DNA of 64,000 nt from NCBI GenBank assembly GCA_036245525.1, contig BTPG01000003.1:161007260-161071259 (forward strand). The letters are read 5' to 3'. Positions 31,230 through 41,874 of this stretch are shown in pieces (position 1 is the first letter of the stretch; the number at the start of each line of letters is the position of its first letter). The notes under the pieces are model-generated. The model had not been told where the DNA came from. It was given only the letters and a program-made list of their open reading frames with translations, and searched no databases. Source of the DNA: Semisulcospira habei (Eukaryota; Mollusca; Gastropoda; Semisulcospiridae). The position numbers were made by a program, and so were the translations under genes.

Positions 31230-32760
31230 CTTTCCGTGCCGCGGTCAGGCCCATGGATTTCGCTGTCAGTCTCGATCTGGCCGATGCATACCTCCTTGTG
31301 CTCATGCATCCTTCGGCTCGCTGTTACCTGCGTTCCGCCTTCCACGGGGTGGTTTATCAGTTCCGAGCCATGCCATTCGGTCTACACATCAGTCCCTGGG
31401 CCTTCCCCAGGATCATGGACGCAGTGGTCGCACACGCTCGGCGGTCCTCTCTCAGTCCGACCTCGCACTACCTCGACGATCGACTGCTCCGAAATCAGGT
31501 CGAGTCCCGCTTGTACACCAACAGGGTCGCGCTACTCTTCCTTCTTCACCATCTTGGCTTCCTGGTCAACTTCGGCAAGTCGGACCTCTTACCGTCCCGC
31601 AGCTTTATTCATCTGGGTCTGGATTTTCGGACCGACTTGAACCTGGTACAACTTCCTCAGGCACGGATCGAGAAGTTGGCGCCTTTGGCTCTGCAGATGG
31701 CTGCTCCAGCGCGGATGTGGTTGCAGTTGTTGGGCCTCATGAGCGCTGCCGCGGACTTCCTTCCTCTCGGTCGGCTCTACTCGCGACCGCTTCCGCTTCA
31801 TCTACTTCTCCTCTGGCGACCATCTTCGGGGGATTTAGCAGCCCACATACCTGTGTGGTCTGTCCATATCTCCTCCGGTGGACAGACCCCTCTTGGTTGG
31901 CGTCAGGGGTTCCCCTAGCATCCCCGCTACCCTACCTGTCGATCTGCATGGATGCCAGTCTCCCTGGTTGGGGGGCGCTCCTCCTTTTGGACTTCCATGA
32001 GACAGCGGGCCTTTGGCCACCGGATGTAGTGGGCAAGCACATCAACTGGTTGGAGTTGAAGGCAGTTTGGCTCGCTCTCATTGCCTGGGAGACACACGTG
32101 TCACACCAGGCGGTCTTAGTCCTCTCTGACAACTCGACTGTTGTGGCCGGCGTTAAACCCAAATAACTAACTAACTCGACTGTTGTGGCGTATATTCAGA
32201 CGCAGGGCGGGACGCGTTTTCCCTCTCTGTGCATCCTTCTGTTCCTCCTCCTCGTGTGGTGCCGGGATCGGGACATCTTGCTGCGGGCACGTCACATTCC
32301 TGGACGGCTGAATGTGCTGGCGGATTCTCTGTTCCGTCCGGACCAACTTCTCCATACCGAGTGGACTCTCCGTCCCGACCTTTTTTGCATGATTTTTGTC
32401 CACTGGGAGACACCCATGATCGACCTGTTCGCGACGTGGTGGAATGCACAACTTCCCCTCTTCGTCTCTCCATTCCCCGACCCGTTGGCATGGGCGGTAG
32501 ATGCTCTCTCCATTCCTTGGGAGGGTCTCCTTGCCTACGCGTACCCTCCCTCGGTCATGATACCCAAGATTCTCTTCAAGCTCCGAGGCTGGGACATAGT
32601 GCTGTTCTTGGTTGCCCCATTCTCTTGGACCAAGAGCTGGACCACAGATCTCCTGAGTCTCGCCACGGCTCCACCGCTCCGGCTTCCCACGCCACACACG
32701 ATGCTGAAGCAGCCTCGACGAGATCTTTTCACCCTTGCCCGGAGAACCTTCTCTTACACG
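31230..32760 (+). pseudogene. RT-RNase H-Dam-like gene of E3 (5'-truncated)
   Basis: Clear from MDFAVSLDLADAYLLV (RT motif with catalytic D) through MPFGLHISPWAFPRIMDAVV, YLDDRLL and GFLVNFGKSDLL. The frame breaks at about 31915. RNase H motifs: LSICMDASLPGWGALLLL, NWLELKAVWLALI, VLSDNSTVVA and ARHIPGRLNVLADSLF. The DNSTVVA motif is split by a 25-bp insertion. The Dam-like region follows (MIDLFATWWNAQLPLFVSP, AYAYPP, LVAPFSWTKSW). The first RT motifs are missing. Confidence 0.88.
32148..32172 (+). mobile_element. 25-bp retroposed LINE tail with 17-bp TSD
   Basis: CGGCGTTAAACCCAAATAAC plus five bases, matching the extreme 3' end of the Nimb-like LINE (23518-23540 and 42962-42985). It lies between perfect direct copies of AACTCGACTGTTGTGGC (32131-32147 and 32173-32189). 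Removing it restores the RNase H reading DNSTVVAYIQ. It is an extreme 5' truncation by target-primed reverse transcription. Confidence 0.95.
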
Positions 32761-33815
32761 CATGGAGGTTGTGCGGCGTGCCCTCACAGCGCGAGGTTTC
32801 TCGGATGCAGCGGTGGCGGCTATCTCTTCAGCTCGACGCCCTTCCACCAGGAATGTTTATGAGGGAAAATGTAGGGTTTTCCAGTCTTGGTGCGGTACTC
32901 AACACCTTTCCCTCACCGCTTTGACTCTGCCTCAGCTAGCTGAATTCTTTCTGTGGCTCTTCCAGGATCAGTCCCTGGCGCCCATCACCCTTCGGGGATA
33001 TCTTTCTATGGTGGCTGATACGTACCGCCATTTGGGACTTTCAGATCCCGGTTTTTGCAAAGATCTTGCCGACCTTATGGCTCCTTTTGACCTTCAGCGA
33101 CCGGTGACGCACTCCCTACTGCCTCGATGGGATCTCGCGTGGGTATTAACATGGCTGAACACTGCTCGTTTTGAACGCCTGCACTTGGCGCGGTTCTCTG
33201 ACTTGACTCGAAAAACGTGCTTCTTGCTGGCTCTAGCCACTGCCTCTCGCGTGAGTGAACTCCACGCTCTCTCAGTACACCCGTCTTGCCTGCAACTCCG
33301 GGCTGACGGCTCTGTCCATCTCCTCACTAGTCCTTCATTTTTGGCCACGAACAGGCTCCTTTCAGCCGCCCCTCAACCAATCACTATTCGTCCATTGCGG
33401 GCCCAACATACGCTCCAGGATGTACGCCAACAAGACCCGGCAGGGCGTTAAAAATTTACCTCCGCCGGTCGAAACCCCTACGGCGAGGACGTTTACGCCT
33501 CTTCCTGCCTTTATCTCCGGGCAGGACCGATATTTCTGCTCCGACGATATCCGCTTGGCTGCGCGGAATCATCAGACCTCTCGACGGAGGGAGCACAGAG
33601 GTTGCAGATTCGAGCTCACGAAGTCCGGGCTGTCCCCCACGAGCATCGCGTTCGACCGCAACTGCACCGGGAGAGACATTGTGTAGGCTGGAGGGCCGAA
33701 TCTACTTTCGCCCGTTTCTACTCCCGTGACCCGTCCGGCCAATAGACAAAACCTGGCACTAGTGGGGGACATTGCGGCGGCTCAACATTCCCTCCCGGCG
33801 CTGGATGCGCCATAG
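32735..33815 (+). pseudogene. Tyrosine recombinase of E3
   Basis: RRPSTRNVYEGKCRVFQSWC, LAPITLRGYLSMVADTYRHL, catalytic R in TASRVSELHALS, lysine region (SFLATN, the K lost), H-x-x-R near 33610 in a shifted frame, and a TAG within the GDIV-GW region at about 33682. The tyrosine block is degraded (ESTFARFYSRD in another frame). It is not functional. Confidence 0.83.
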
Positions 33816-33924
33816 GTCATACTTAACTGAAATTGTCGGGAGTGTGCCTTTGCAAGGGACCTAGCTAAGCAGTTACCCCCAGGTGAGTTTTGGGTCGGCA
33901 CCCTCCTCCTCTTCACCATTCTTC

Positions 33925-34020
33925 CTATCAGTAATACCATCGGTAACGTTTTTGAAGAAACAAATGTATTTTTCTTTAAAATAATTTTTTTCGAAAAATA
34001 CTTACTGTTGGTATTACTCA
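33925..34020 (+). repeat. ICR of E3
   Basis: AGTAATACCATCGGTAACG and CTTACTGTTGGTATTACTC around the core. It shares the AATACC variant with both E3 ITRs. Confidence 0.85.
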
Positions 34021-34054
34021 CATTTTCCTCCCACCTTCCCCGCTTGCCGTCTGT

Positions 34055-34262
34055 GTGCTAAGATAGAACTGGTAATAACGGACTCTCGCGAGATTGAGAA
34101 GGGAGGCTATCCGGAGGATAGGGAGGCCACTCGGTAGATTGGGTAGCTGCTTGCTAGAGTTACGTCCCTGGTTGTGTAGCAACACACAACATTTTTGGAG
34201 GCTGAAATTGACAGGCTAAGTATGTCTTCCTATCAGTAATACCATCGGTAAGTATTTTTTGA
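34055..34262 (+). repeat. Right ITR of E3 (tip cut by e6)
   Basis: Inverse of 17813-18013. It breaks off at GAAAAAAATT, where e6 begins; the missing tip (TTTTAAAGAATAATACA) is found after e6 at 40196-40213. A related end at 57522-57590 shows the uninterrupted order GAAAAAATTATTTTAAAGAA. Confidence 0.87.
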
Positions 34263-34500
34263 AAAAAATTATTTGTTTCTTCAAAAAACATTACCAATGG
34301 CATTACTGTATGGAAGTAGCACCTAGCCTCACAATTTCAGCCCGGGATCGTTGTGTACAGCTACGCCACCGGGGAACCCTCAAGTGAGCTGTACCAACGT
34401 CCCTGAATAGCTTCCCTTTACTGAGTAGTCTCCCTTACCTTATACGGCACATGCGCAGCCGTTACCAGTTTCTCGCGCTTAGCTTCCGGTTATCGGTTGT
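34262..34500 (+). repeat. Left ITR of e6
   Basis: Begins ATTTGTTTCTTCAAAAAACA and carries TTACCAATGGCATTACT (one change from e5). It is the inverse of 39958-40198. Confidence 0.92.
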
Positions 34501-34769
34501 CAGCCCAAACGGCTCCCTTCTTTAGCTTTCTTTTTCGGCCTTTTCTTAGTGTATAGTAGTTCGATCTTGGATGCTCTTATCATCCAGCGTCCCTGCGTTC
34601 TGGCCAGGCTACGGCATTGATCTGTGGATCTTTCTTTCCTTCGTATCGGCATTGATCTGTGGATCTTTCTTTGCCTCGTATCGAACAAAAATTCTCGGGC
34701 GCGTTTCGTGTTCCGACATCGTGACTGTTACCGGTGTTCCTTTTACGCCGTACTTTTCTTCTGTTCCAG

Positions 34770-36756
34770 GATGCAAGTTCAGACGTGTCGGCGTTGCAAG
34801 GATTTTCAGTGGCCCACTGATAATCATTCCATCTGCCTTCCGTGTTCTGGATGCTCCTCTTCTCATACGTGCAACGTGTGTGCCTCATGGAGGGAACTTC
34901 AATGGTCGCAGTTGTGGGGATTTTACCGCAGGGAACGACCCGCTAACCCCCAGGACCCACGCTTGCAGCCAGGTAGTCTGTCCGTCAGGAACACCGTTAC
35001 TGCTGCTACGCCTTCTGCCATCACCGGCCCACGGCGTGCGTTGTCGGATGTTGTGGTGTCCTTGAGCCGCTCGGAACAGCCGATTGCTCTGCGCCCGATC
35101 TTATCGCCATTGACAAGACATCTTGACCGCGGTGAGAGGCGCCCTTATGCTCCGCGGCCACGCGACCCCTTACCCTTAGCGGGCACACACGTGAGTACAA
35201 AACCTTTCTTGTCTATTATTCGACCTTCCACAACGGTTACGCGTTCCGCGCCTCAGCGTCTTCGGTCGCCATCTCCCCCAGACAATCGCCATTTTCGTTC
35301 TTCCGCCTTGGCCCGTGGGGACGCAATAGCTTTACGGTCTCCTTCCTTGGACCGTCCTGTGGCTTCTTCGGTTCGGCGCTCTTCCTCTCGGGACCGTTTC
35401 TCCCGCCCGCGCCACCGTCTTTCCACATCTCATCGTTTTCGGAAGACTTCTTCTCCCCGCTTTGTCCCGTCTTCCCGTATATCTTCGGGAGCCCCTCGTC
35501 GTTCTCGCTCGCGTCTTGCGCGTTCTGCGGGGGACTCTTCTCCCCTCCTATTGTTCATTTGCCTAGAGGGGGCTCGCGTCCTTCCGGACCCGATTCCTCT
35601 CTCCGTCGCCGACCTCCGTCGGTTTTCTCTCCTTCCCGAGCCTCATCTTTGCTTCCCTACCGCTCTCCTTCCCCGCGCTCGAGCGTTCATCCGAATGTGC
35701 CCTCCCCTGAGGACGTTCTTAGCTTGCACCCGGAAGACTCCGCTTCGGCCGTGTGGTCTCTTGACGATCACTCTTCCACTTCTGACCATGACCTTGTGGC
35801 CCTTTCACCTTCCGCCCGTGGCGCTTTGGGGTCCGATGTGTGTGCAGCCTTAGACTCGGCTTCTAGACTGATTTCCGGATTCCTTCCTCGGGACATATGC
35901 CCTTCGTCCCCTCCCATTAAGCGGAAGTCTTCGGCTCTTGTGGATGCCCACCTTCAGCCCAAACGTTTTAAGTCGCTGCCTCAGCCACCCGGTTTTCGCG
36001 ACCTTACGGAGGCCTTTAATACGCATCTCGGACAGGGACGTCTTGGTGCCAAGCATTTTTTTTTTTTTCTCGGATTTTCGCTGGTTGGAAAACTTCGATC
36101 TTACATTTCGGCAGCGCTGGTATAATGGACACTCGCCCTACTTCCTCTGTCCCCTTCCGTCCATGGATTCGGATGCGGAAGCTTTTGTGGGTGGCAGGGC
36201 GGCAGTTCGGCGTATTTTGCCTCCCGGCCTGGATACTACGGCGGTTCGTATTCGAAATACGCTTGCCTGTACCGGTTTTCTGGAACTTGCTACACAGGCT
36301 ATTGTTTCTTGCGCGGCGGCATCTGGGCGCTCCAGCGTTTCCCAATTGGAGGATATTCGCACCATTGCTACCGTAGCGAACCGGGCAGCTTACCACGCCT
36401 CTTCCAACGCATTAACGGGCGCAGTTAATTGCGATTTAATGCGTCGCGACAGCCTCCTTCGTTCTTGCCCTGGCTTGCCCCCATCTATTAAAACGCAGCT
36501 CCGCCAGGCCCCCATTGGTGGATCGACCCTCTTCGGCCCGACTTGGCAGAGGGTGCGAGAATCCTCCAAGGACCTGTGGCGCAGCGCTCCTAGAAGTGAC
36601 CGCCGTCACTTTCCTCCAACCCGCAGGTCAAGGGGTCACGCCCTGCGGTTTCCCAGACCCACCTTCCGTCCACCCTCAGGATCCTCGACTCGTTTTAGTC
36701 GACAGCCACAGTTCGGTCGACCCCTTGCGGCCCCGTCCTCTTCTGCCTCCGCCTGA
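34770..36756 (+). pseudogene. gag-like protein of e6
   Basis: Starts with the Cys/His module (MQVQTCRRCKDFQWPTDNHS, ending TCNVCASW), then the Arg/Ser-rich linker and the conserved gag block as in e5. A 1-bp loss at about 35545 in a C/T run moves the reading from the first frame (to 35853) to the second (35559-36125). A T-run expansion at 36056-36069 causes another shift (35938-36756). The position of the first break differs from that in e5, so together the two copies show the ancestral frame was open. Confidence 0.85.
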
Positions 36757-36779
36757 CACATTTTGGGTCGCCAGTCGGC

Positions 36780-38653
36780 GGGAGGTTAGCTCTGCACAGC
36801 CCCGAGTGGCGGTCGCTGCTGCCCGATGACCCTTGGATACAGTCTGTCGTTTCAGACGGTCTGCGCCTGACCTTTCAACACCCTCCCCCGCTCCGACGCT
36901 CGCCCGTGTGGACTCAGTCACCGGCAGACCCGCTCAAGGCGGCCGCTCTTCGGCTGGAGATTGCGGAACTCCCCCGGAAAGCTGCGACGGAACTGTTGAC
37001 ACGTCACGACTCACCTGCTTTCTACAGTCGCCTCTTCATCGTGCCCAAACCAGGCGGCCGTTGGCGTCCAATCATCGACTTGTCGGCACTCAACAAGTTT
37101 ATTTCGGCTCCCCCCTTTCGCATGGAGACAGCACGGGCGCTTCGGGCCGCCGTCCAACCTCTCGACTTTGCGATCAGTCTCGATCTCATGGACGCTTACT
37201 TCCATGTCCCGATCCACTCGTCGTCTCGGCACTTTCTCCGCTTCGCCTTCGAAGGACAGATTTTTCAGTTCCGCGCACTACCCTTCGGACTCAACCTCAG
37301 CCCATGGGTGTTCACGAGGATTATGGATGCCGTATTAGCCAAGGCCCGTCGATCGGCCTCCAGCTCCTCGTCCAACTACCTGGACGATCTCCTGCTTCGG
37401 AATCAGGACTCCATCGCCCTAGCGATGGGACAGAGACTCGCTGCGGGATCTACTTCGCCGCCTAGGCTTCCCAGGTCAACGAGGGAAAGTCGGACCTCTT
37501 GCCGTCTCGTCGGTTTATACACCTGGGCATGGAATTTCTGACCGACCTCAACACCGTGTGTTTGCCCGAACCTCGTGTCCAGAGGTTGATCGATCTTTCT
37601 CGGACAGTGTACAGTGCCGACGCAGTGTCAGCCCGGACCTGGCTCCAGCTGCTCGGTCTCCTAAGTGCGGCGGCGGATCTCTTGCCCCTCGGCAGACTGT
37701 TTACACGTCCTCTCCAGCTTCATCTGCTTTTACACTGGCGCCCCTCTTCGGGCGACCTCAACGCCTTGGTGCCCGTCCCCCCCTTGATCAGGTCCCACCT
37801 CCTCCGTTGGATGGATCCAGAGTGGCTTCGGACGGGTGTTCCTCTGTCCTCCTCCCTTCCTCGGCTTTCCCTTTGCACTGACGCCAGCCGATCGGGTTGG
37901 GGCGCGCACCTCCTGCCGAGCTTTGCTTCGATTTCGGGACAGTGGCCGCCGAGCCTTTCAGACAAACACATCAATTGGCTGGAACTACAGGCTGTCTGGT
38001 TGGCACTCCGTCATTGGGAACTTCGTCTCCAGGGCCAGGATGTGTTCGTGCTGTCCGACAACTCGACAGTAGTCTCTTACATCCAGAAGTTGGGAGGGAC
38101 ACGATCTCCTCCTCTCTGCATGCTCCTATACCAGATGATGCTTTGGTGTCGGGATCGCGGGATTTCTATCCGGGCTCGCCACATTCCTGGACATCTAAAT
38201 GTGTTAGCGGACTCCTTGTCCCGTCGGGGCCAACCTCTCCACACCGAATGGTCCCTCAGTCCGGAGATTTTCAAGATGATATGTGCCCACTGGGAGACTC
38301 CCTCCATCGATCTCTTCGCGACGAGGTGGAACAGACAACTGCCAGTCTTTGTGTCTCCCATTCCGGATCCCCTAGCATGGGGAGTGGATGCCCTGTCTCT
38401 TCCTTGGGACGGCCTCGTGGCCTACGCTTTTCCCCCCACGGTTCTGATTCCCAAGATCCTTCAGAAGCTCCGGGGGTACAACACGGTCCTCCTCCTGGTC
38501 GCCCCGTTCCACTGGACCAAGAGCTGGACGACCGACCTGTTGCGCCTCGCCACGGAGCCCCCCGTGAGGCTCCTGACGCCTCGCACGATGTTGAAACAGC
38601 CCCGACAAGCCCTTTTCCACCCGTGCCCGGAGAGGCTAGCCTTACACGCCTGA
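36780..38653 (+). pseudogene. RT-RNase H-Dam-like protein of e6
   Basis: Same motifs as e5 (VPKPGGRWRPIIDLSALN, YLDDLLL, VLSDNSTVVSYI, LADSLS, DLFATRWN, AYAFPP). Two single-base insertions, an extra G near 37427 and an extra C near 37470, break the frame after YLDD; the second frame (37499-38653) is then open to the natural end LALHA followed by TGA. Here the Dam-like region is complete and ends TTDLLRLATEPPVRLLTPRT then MLKQPRQALFHPCPERLALH, showing what e5 lost to its stop codon. Confidence 0.92.
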
Positions 38654-39723
38654 CGGTTGTGCGGGCGGCCCTCGCAGCACGAGTTTACTCACATGCAGCG
38701 GTGGAAGCTATCGCTGCAGCCCGCCAACCATCTACCCGCAGGGTGTATGAAGGGAAGTGGCGCGTCTACCAATCCTGGTGCGCGGCTCGACGCCTTTCGC
38801 CCACGTCACTGACTATGCCCATCCTCGCCGATTTTTTCTTATGGCTTTTTGACGACCAACACTTGGCGCCCATTACCATACGGGGTTACTTGGCTATGAT
38901 TGCCGACACTTACAGACATTTGGGGCGTGAGGACCCAGGCGCGTGTAAAGATATTTCGGACCTGATGGCTAATTTTGACCTCCGTCGTCCGGTTCCGCGC
39001 TCACTGGTACCCCGCTGGGACCTTCCCTGGGTACTTACGTGGCTCAATTCTGCACGCTTTGAGCCCCTACATCTGGCCTCTTTGGCCAACCTTACGAGAA
39101 AAACTTGTTTTCTCCTTGCTCTCGCCACTGCTGCGCGGGTTAGCGAGCTCCATGCCCTTTCCACAGAGCCCGCTTGCTTTCAGTTCTGAGCGGATGGCAC
39201 AGTGCAGCTCCTCACTAATCCGGCCTTTCTCGCCAAAAACAGGCTCCCCTCTGCCCGGCCACAAATAATCACCATCCGGCCGCTGCAGGTTGCTTCCCAG
39301 TCCCTGGACTCCTGCCAACAGGACCCTGTTCGGGCCTTGAAGATATACCTCCGACGAACAAAACCTTTCCGAAAAAATCGCTCCCGCCTTTTTCTGCCCT
39401 TATATCGTGGCAAGTCGGACATTACTGCTCAGACTATCTCTTCATGGTTGCGGTGGATTATACGCTCCGCTTACGAGGACCTCTCCCCCTCAGGGGCCAA
39501 GCGGATGCGAATTCGGGCGCATGAAATCAGAGCTGTATCGACCAGCCTCGCCTTTGACCGCAACTGCGCAGTCCGGGACATTGTTGCCGCAGTCGGCTGG
39601 AGAGCTGAATCAACCTTTGCACGTTTCTATCTACGCGACCTCTCTGGCCAGCGGAATAACCTGGCCCTGGTGGGTGACGTCTCCGCGGCTCAACACTCCC
39701 TGCCGGCGCGCCATGCGCATTAG
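38640..39723 (+). pseudogene. Tyrosine recombinase of e6
   Basis: Open from the RT overlap through the core-binding domain and catalytic R (AARVSELHALS) to a TGA at 39187, where e5 has CGG. It then continues to 39723 with SDITAQTISSWLRWIIRSAY, H-x-x-R in RAHEIRAVS and Y in STFARFYLRDLSGQ. A single nonsense change is the only damage seen. The last residues are HSLPARHAH, then the stop TAG at 39721. Confidence 0.92.
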
Positions 39724-39827
39724 GTACGCTTAGCTGAAATTGTGAGGTGTTGATCCCAGTCTTTTTCACTAATGCGTACGCAATCACGGGGTAGTTGGCG
39801 GCGCCCTCCTCCTATTCGCCATTCTTC

Positions 39828-39925
39828 CATACAGTAATGCCATCGGTAATGTTTTTTGAAGAAACAAATTTATTTTTCTCTAAAATATATTTTTTCGAGA
39901 AAATACTTACCGATGGCATTACTCG
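39828..39925 (+). repeat. ICR of e6
   Basis: Same structure as the e5 ICR. The first half ends TTTTGAAGAAACAAAT, matching the e6 (not the e5) left tip, which has TTTCTTC where e5 has TTTCATC. Confidence 0.93.
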
Positions 39926-39957
39926 GAGGGCCCTCCCACCTGCTCCGCTCGCCGCCA

Positions 39958-40198
39958 GTAAGCTAAGTGCGGAAACTGGTAACGGCTGCGCATGTGCCGT
40001 ATAAGGTAAGGGAGACTACTCAGTAAAGGGAAGCTATTCAGGGACGTTGGTACAGCTCACTTGAGGGTTCCGCGGTGGCGTAGCTGTACACAACGATCCC
40101 GGGCTGAAATTGTGAGGCTAGGTGCTACTTCCATACAGTAATGCCATCGGTAAGTATTTTCTCGAAAAAATATATTTTAGAGAAAAATAAATTTTAAA
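39958..40198 (+). repeat. Right ITR of e6
   Basis: Inverse of the left ITR. It ends AGAGAAAAATAAATTT and is followed by the displaced E3 tip. Confidence 0.92.
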
Positions 40199-40224
40199 GA
40201 ATAATACATATTTCACTGAAATGA

Positions 40225-41665
40225 CAGAAAGGTCAAAGTCACAAAGATCTAATTTATTATACTGATCAGTCATCCACATGAGCCATAAGGGCATTGCCAT
40301 TTTTGTTTATTCCAATATGGCTGCCACAACTAAGTTTTTGGCTCACGTGCGAAGCAAAAGTGAGTATGTTTTGGGCCAGTGATCGTCCGTCCATCCACTG
40401 TCGTCCGTGATAAACTTTAATGTTGGCATTTTCTCTGAAACTATTCAAGCCACATTCTTCAAACTTGGCCCACGGATACTTTGTGGTAAGACCTTTCTAA
40501 ACATAGCAATTTGAGTGACCTCTCACAAAGGTCAAGGTCACAGGGGATCAGGCAATAGGTCCAAAATAGCTATATTTTGACATACTTTATTCTTTCTCAA
40601 ATACTATTCACGACTTCAAACCCAAACTTGGTACAAAGATACTAATGGTAAGACCTTTCTATACATCCTAATTTGGTTGATCCCTCGGAAAGGTCAAGGG
40701 TCACAAGAGCTCAGGAAATGAAAAATGGCCATATTTTGACAAAATATTTTTTTTCTCAAATACTATTCACAACTTCAACCCCAAACTTGGTACAGAGATA
40801 CCTGATGGTAAGACCTACCTATGCATACTAATTTGGATGACCCCTTAGAAAGGTCGAGGGTCACAAGGGCTCAGGAAATAGTTCCGAAATAGCCATATTT
40901 TGCCAAAAGATGTTTTTTTTCAAATACTATTCACAATTTTAAACCCAAACTTGCTACAGAGAGACCCGATGGGAAGACCTTTCTATGCACACAAATTTGG
41001 TTGATCCTTCGGAAAGGTTAAATGTCACGAGAGCCAGGGCTTCTGATAACGCAAAAAAACGCGTAAGGTACGCATTGAAAATCAATGGGACGCACTGAAT
41101 GTTCGTCTATTGTAGCCTGGGACCCCTTAAAATATTGATAAATAGGTCCTGGGGACCCCAATGAAATTAATCCTAGCAGAAGCCCTGCATGAGAGCTCAG
41201 GAAATAGGTCTAAAATAGCCATATTTTGACAAAAGATGTTTTTTCTCAAATACTATTCACAACTTAAAACCCAAGTTTGGTACAGAGATACCTGATATCT
41301 ATGCATACTAATTTGGATGACCCCTAGGAAAGATCAAGGGTCACAAGATTCTGGCAAATGTGTGTAAAATGCTGATTTTTGATATAATTGTAGATATTCC
41401 CAGATTTTTGCTTATTTTTCAACCAAATTTGTACAAAGATAGCTGATGATAAGACCTTCCTATGCATGCTAATTTAGTCGACTCATCACAAAGGTCAAGG
41501 GTCACGGAGGGTTGACAGAGGTGTGAAAAATGCTTACATTTTCAGGAAACATGGATTTTGCTGCTGCAGAAGCCAGCCCTTGTCACAAAGGTCACATATA
41601 TGTAAATCGGTCATACACATGAGCCATAATGGCTTTGCCTTTCTTGTTACACTTGCTGATGGAGT
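40225..41665 (+). repeat. Tandem array of a 162-bp dispersed repeat
   Basis: Diverged units with the markers CTCAAATACTATTCACAACT, AACCCAAACTTGGTACAGAG, CTATGCATACTAATTTGGAT and CGGAAAGGTCAAGGGTCAC. ATACTATTCA recurs at about 40602, 40761, 40924 and 41250, a period of about 162 bp. The block starts and ends with CA(T/C)GAGCCATAAGGGC-type sequence. The same family appears at 10205, 11320, 42130, 58385 and 60017. Non-coding. Confidence 0.85.
41034..41187. mobile_element. 154-bp hAT-like MITE
   Basis: Ends CAGGGCTTCTG and CAGAAGCCCTG are 11-bp TIRs. Flanks CACGAGAG (41026-41033) and CATGAGAG (41188-41195) are an 8-bp duplication with one change, as for hAT elements. It lies inside the 162-bp repeat array and has no coding capacity. 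Confidence 0.82.
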
Positions 41666-41735
41666 GCTTTCTTGACTTGAGTTGATGTCATGTCTGTATT
41701 ATATTCTGACTGAATTGTTTCATGTTTTGTTGCAG

Positions 41736-41874
41736 ATATGTGCTGTGGCTGATGGAGTGTTCTCACGACTCGAGTCGTTGTCACGCCTGCATGTTCTTCA
41801 GTCAGGTCTTCCCATTTCGTGTCATGCTTGACTTGTTTGACCAGCGCGATGGCCTACGAAGGCTTTTCAATGTT
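41736..41874 (+). CDS. DCAF1: DCAF1 internal exon d
   Basis: 139 bp: TTGCAG|A completes the glycine codon from exon c, then 46 codons beginning YVLWLMECSHDSSRCHACMF and ending DGLRRLFNV at donor GTGAGT. The vertebrate equivalent has LWLMECSHASG and DGLRRLVNLI. It belongs to the armadillo-like N-terminal domain. It lies between the two largest, transposon-filled introns (24.0 and 16.1 kb). Confidence 0.96.

Larger units (their letters stand above)
34262..40198 (+). mobile_element. e6: full-length DIRS-like retrotransposon inserted in the E3 terminus
   Basis: Near-identical to e5 in all parts. ITRs 34262-34500 and 39958-40198, ICR 39828-39925. There is no target duplication; the junctions share an ATTT core, as expected for tyrosine-recombinase integration of a circle. 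The damage is mainly single-base indels, several in homopolymers. Confidence 0.95.
17813..40213 (+). mobile_element. E3: DIRS-like element broken up by several later insertions
   Basis: The left ITR (17813-18013) and the right ITR (34055-34262, continued after e6 at about 40198-40213) are inverted copies. They share the uncommon variant AATACC/GGTATT of the terminal motif, also present in the ICR at 33925-34020. The parts in order are: left ITR, gag (18142-19878 and 23541-24030), RT to recombinase (31230-33810), ICR and right ITR. Insertions inside are a LINE with DIRS 3b (19879-23540), a retroposon tail, a TA-flanked transposon, e5, and e6 in the right tip. It sits 51 bp after DCAF1 exon c. 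Confidence 0.8.
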
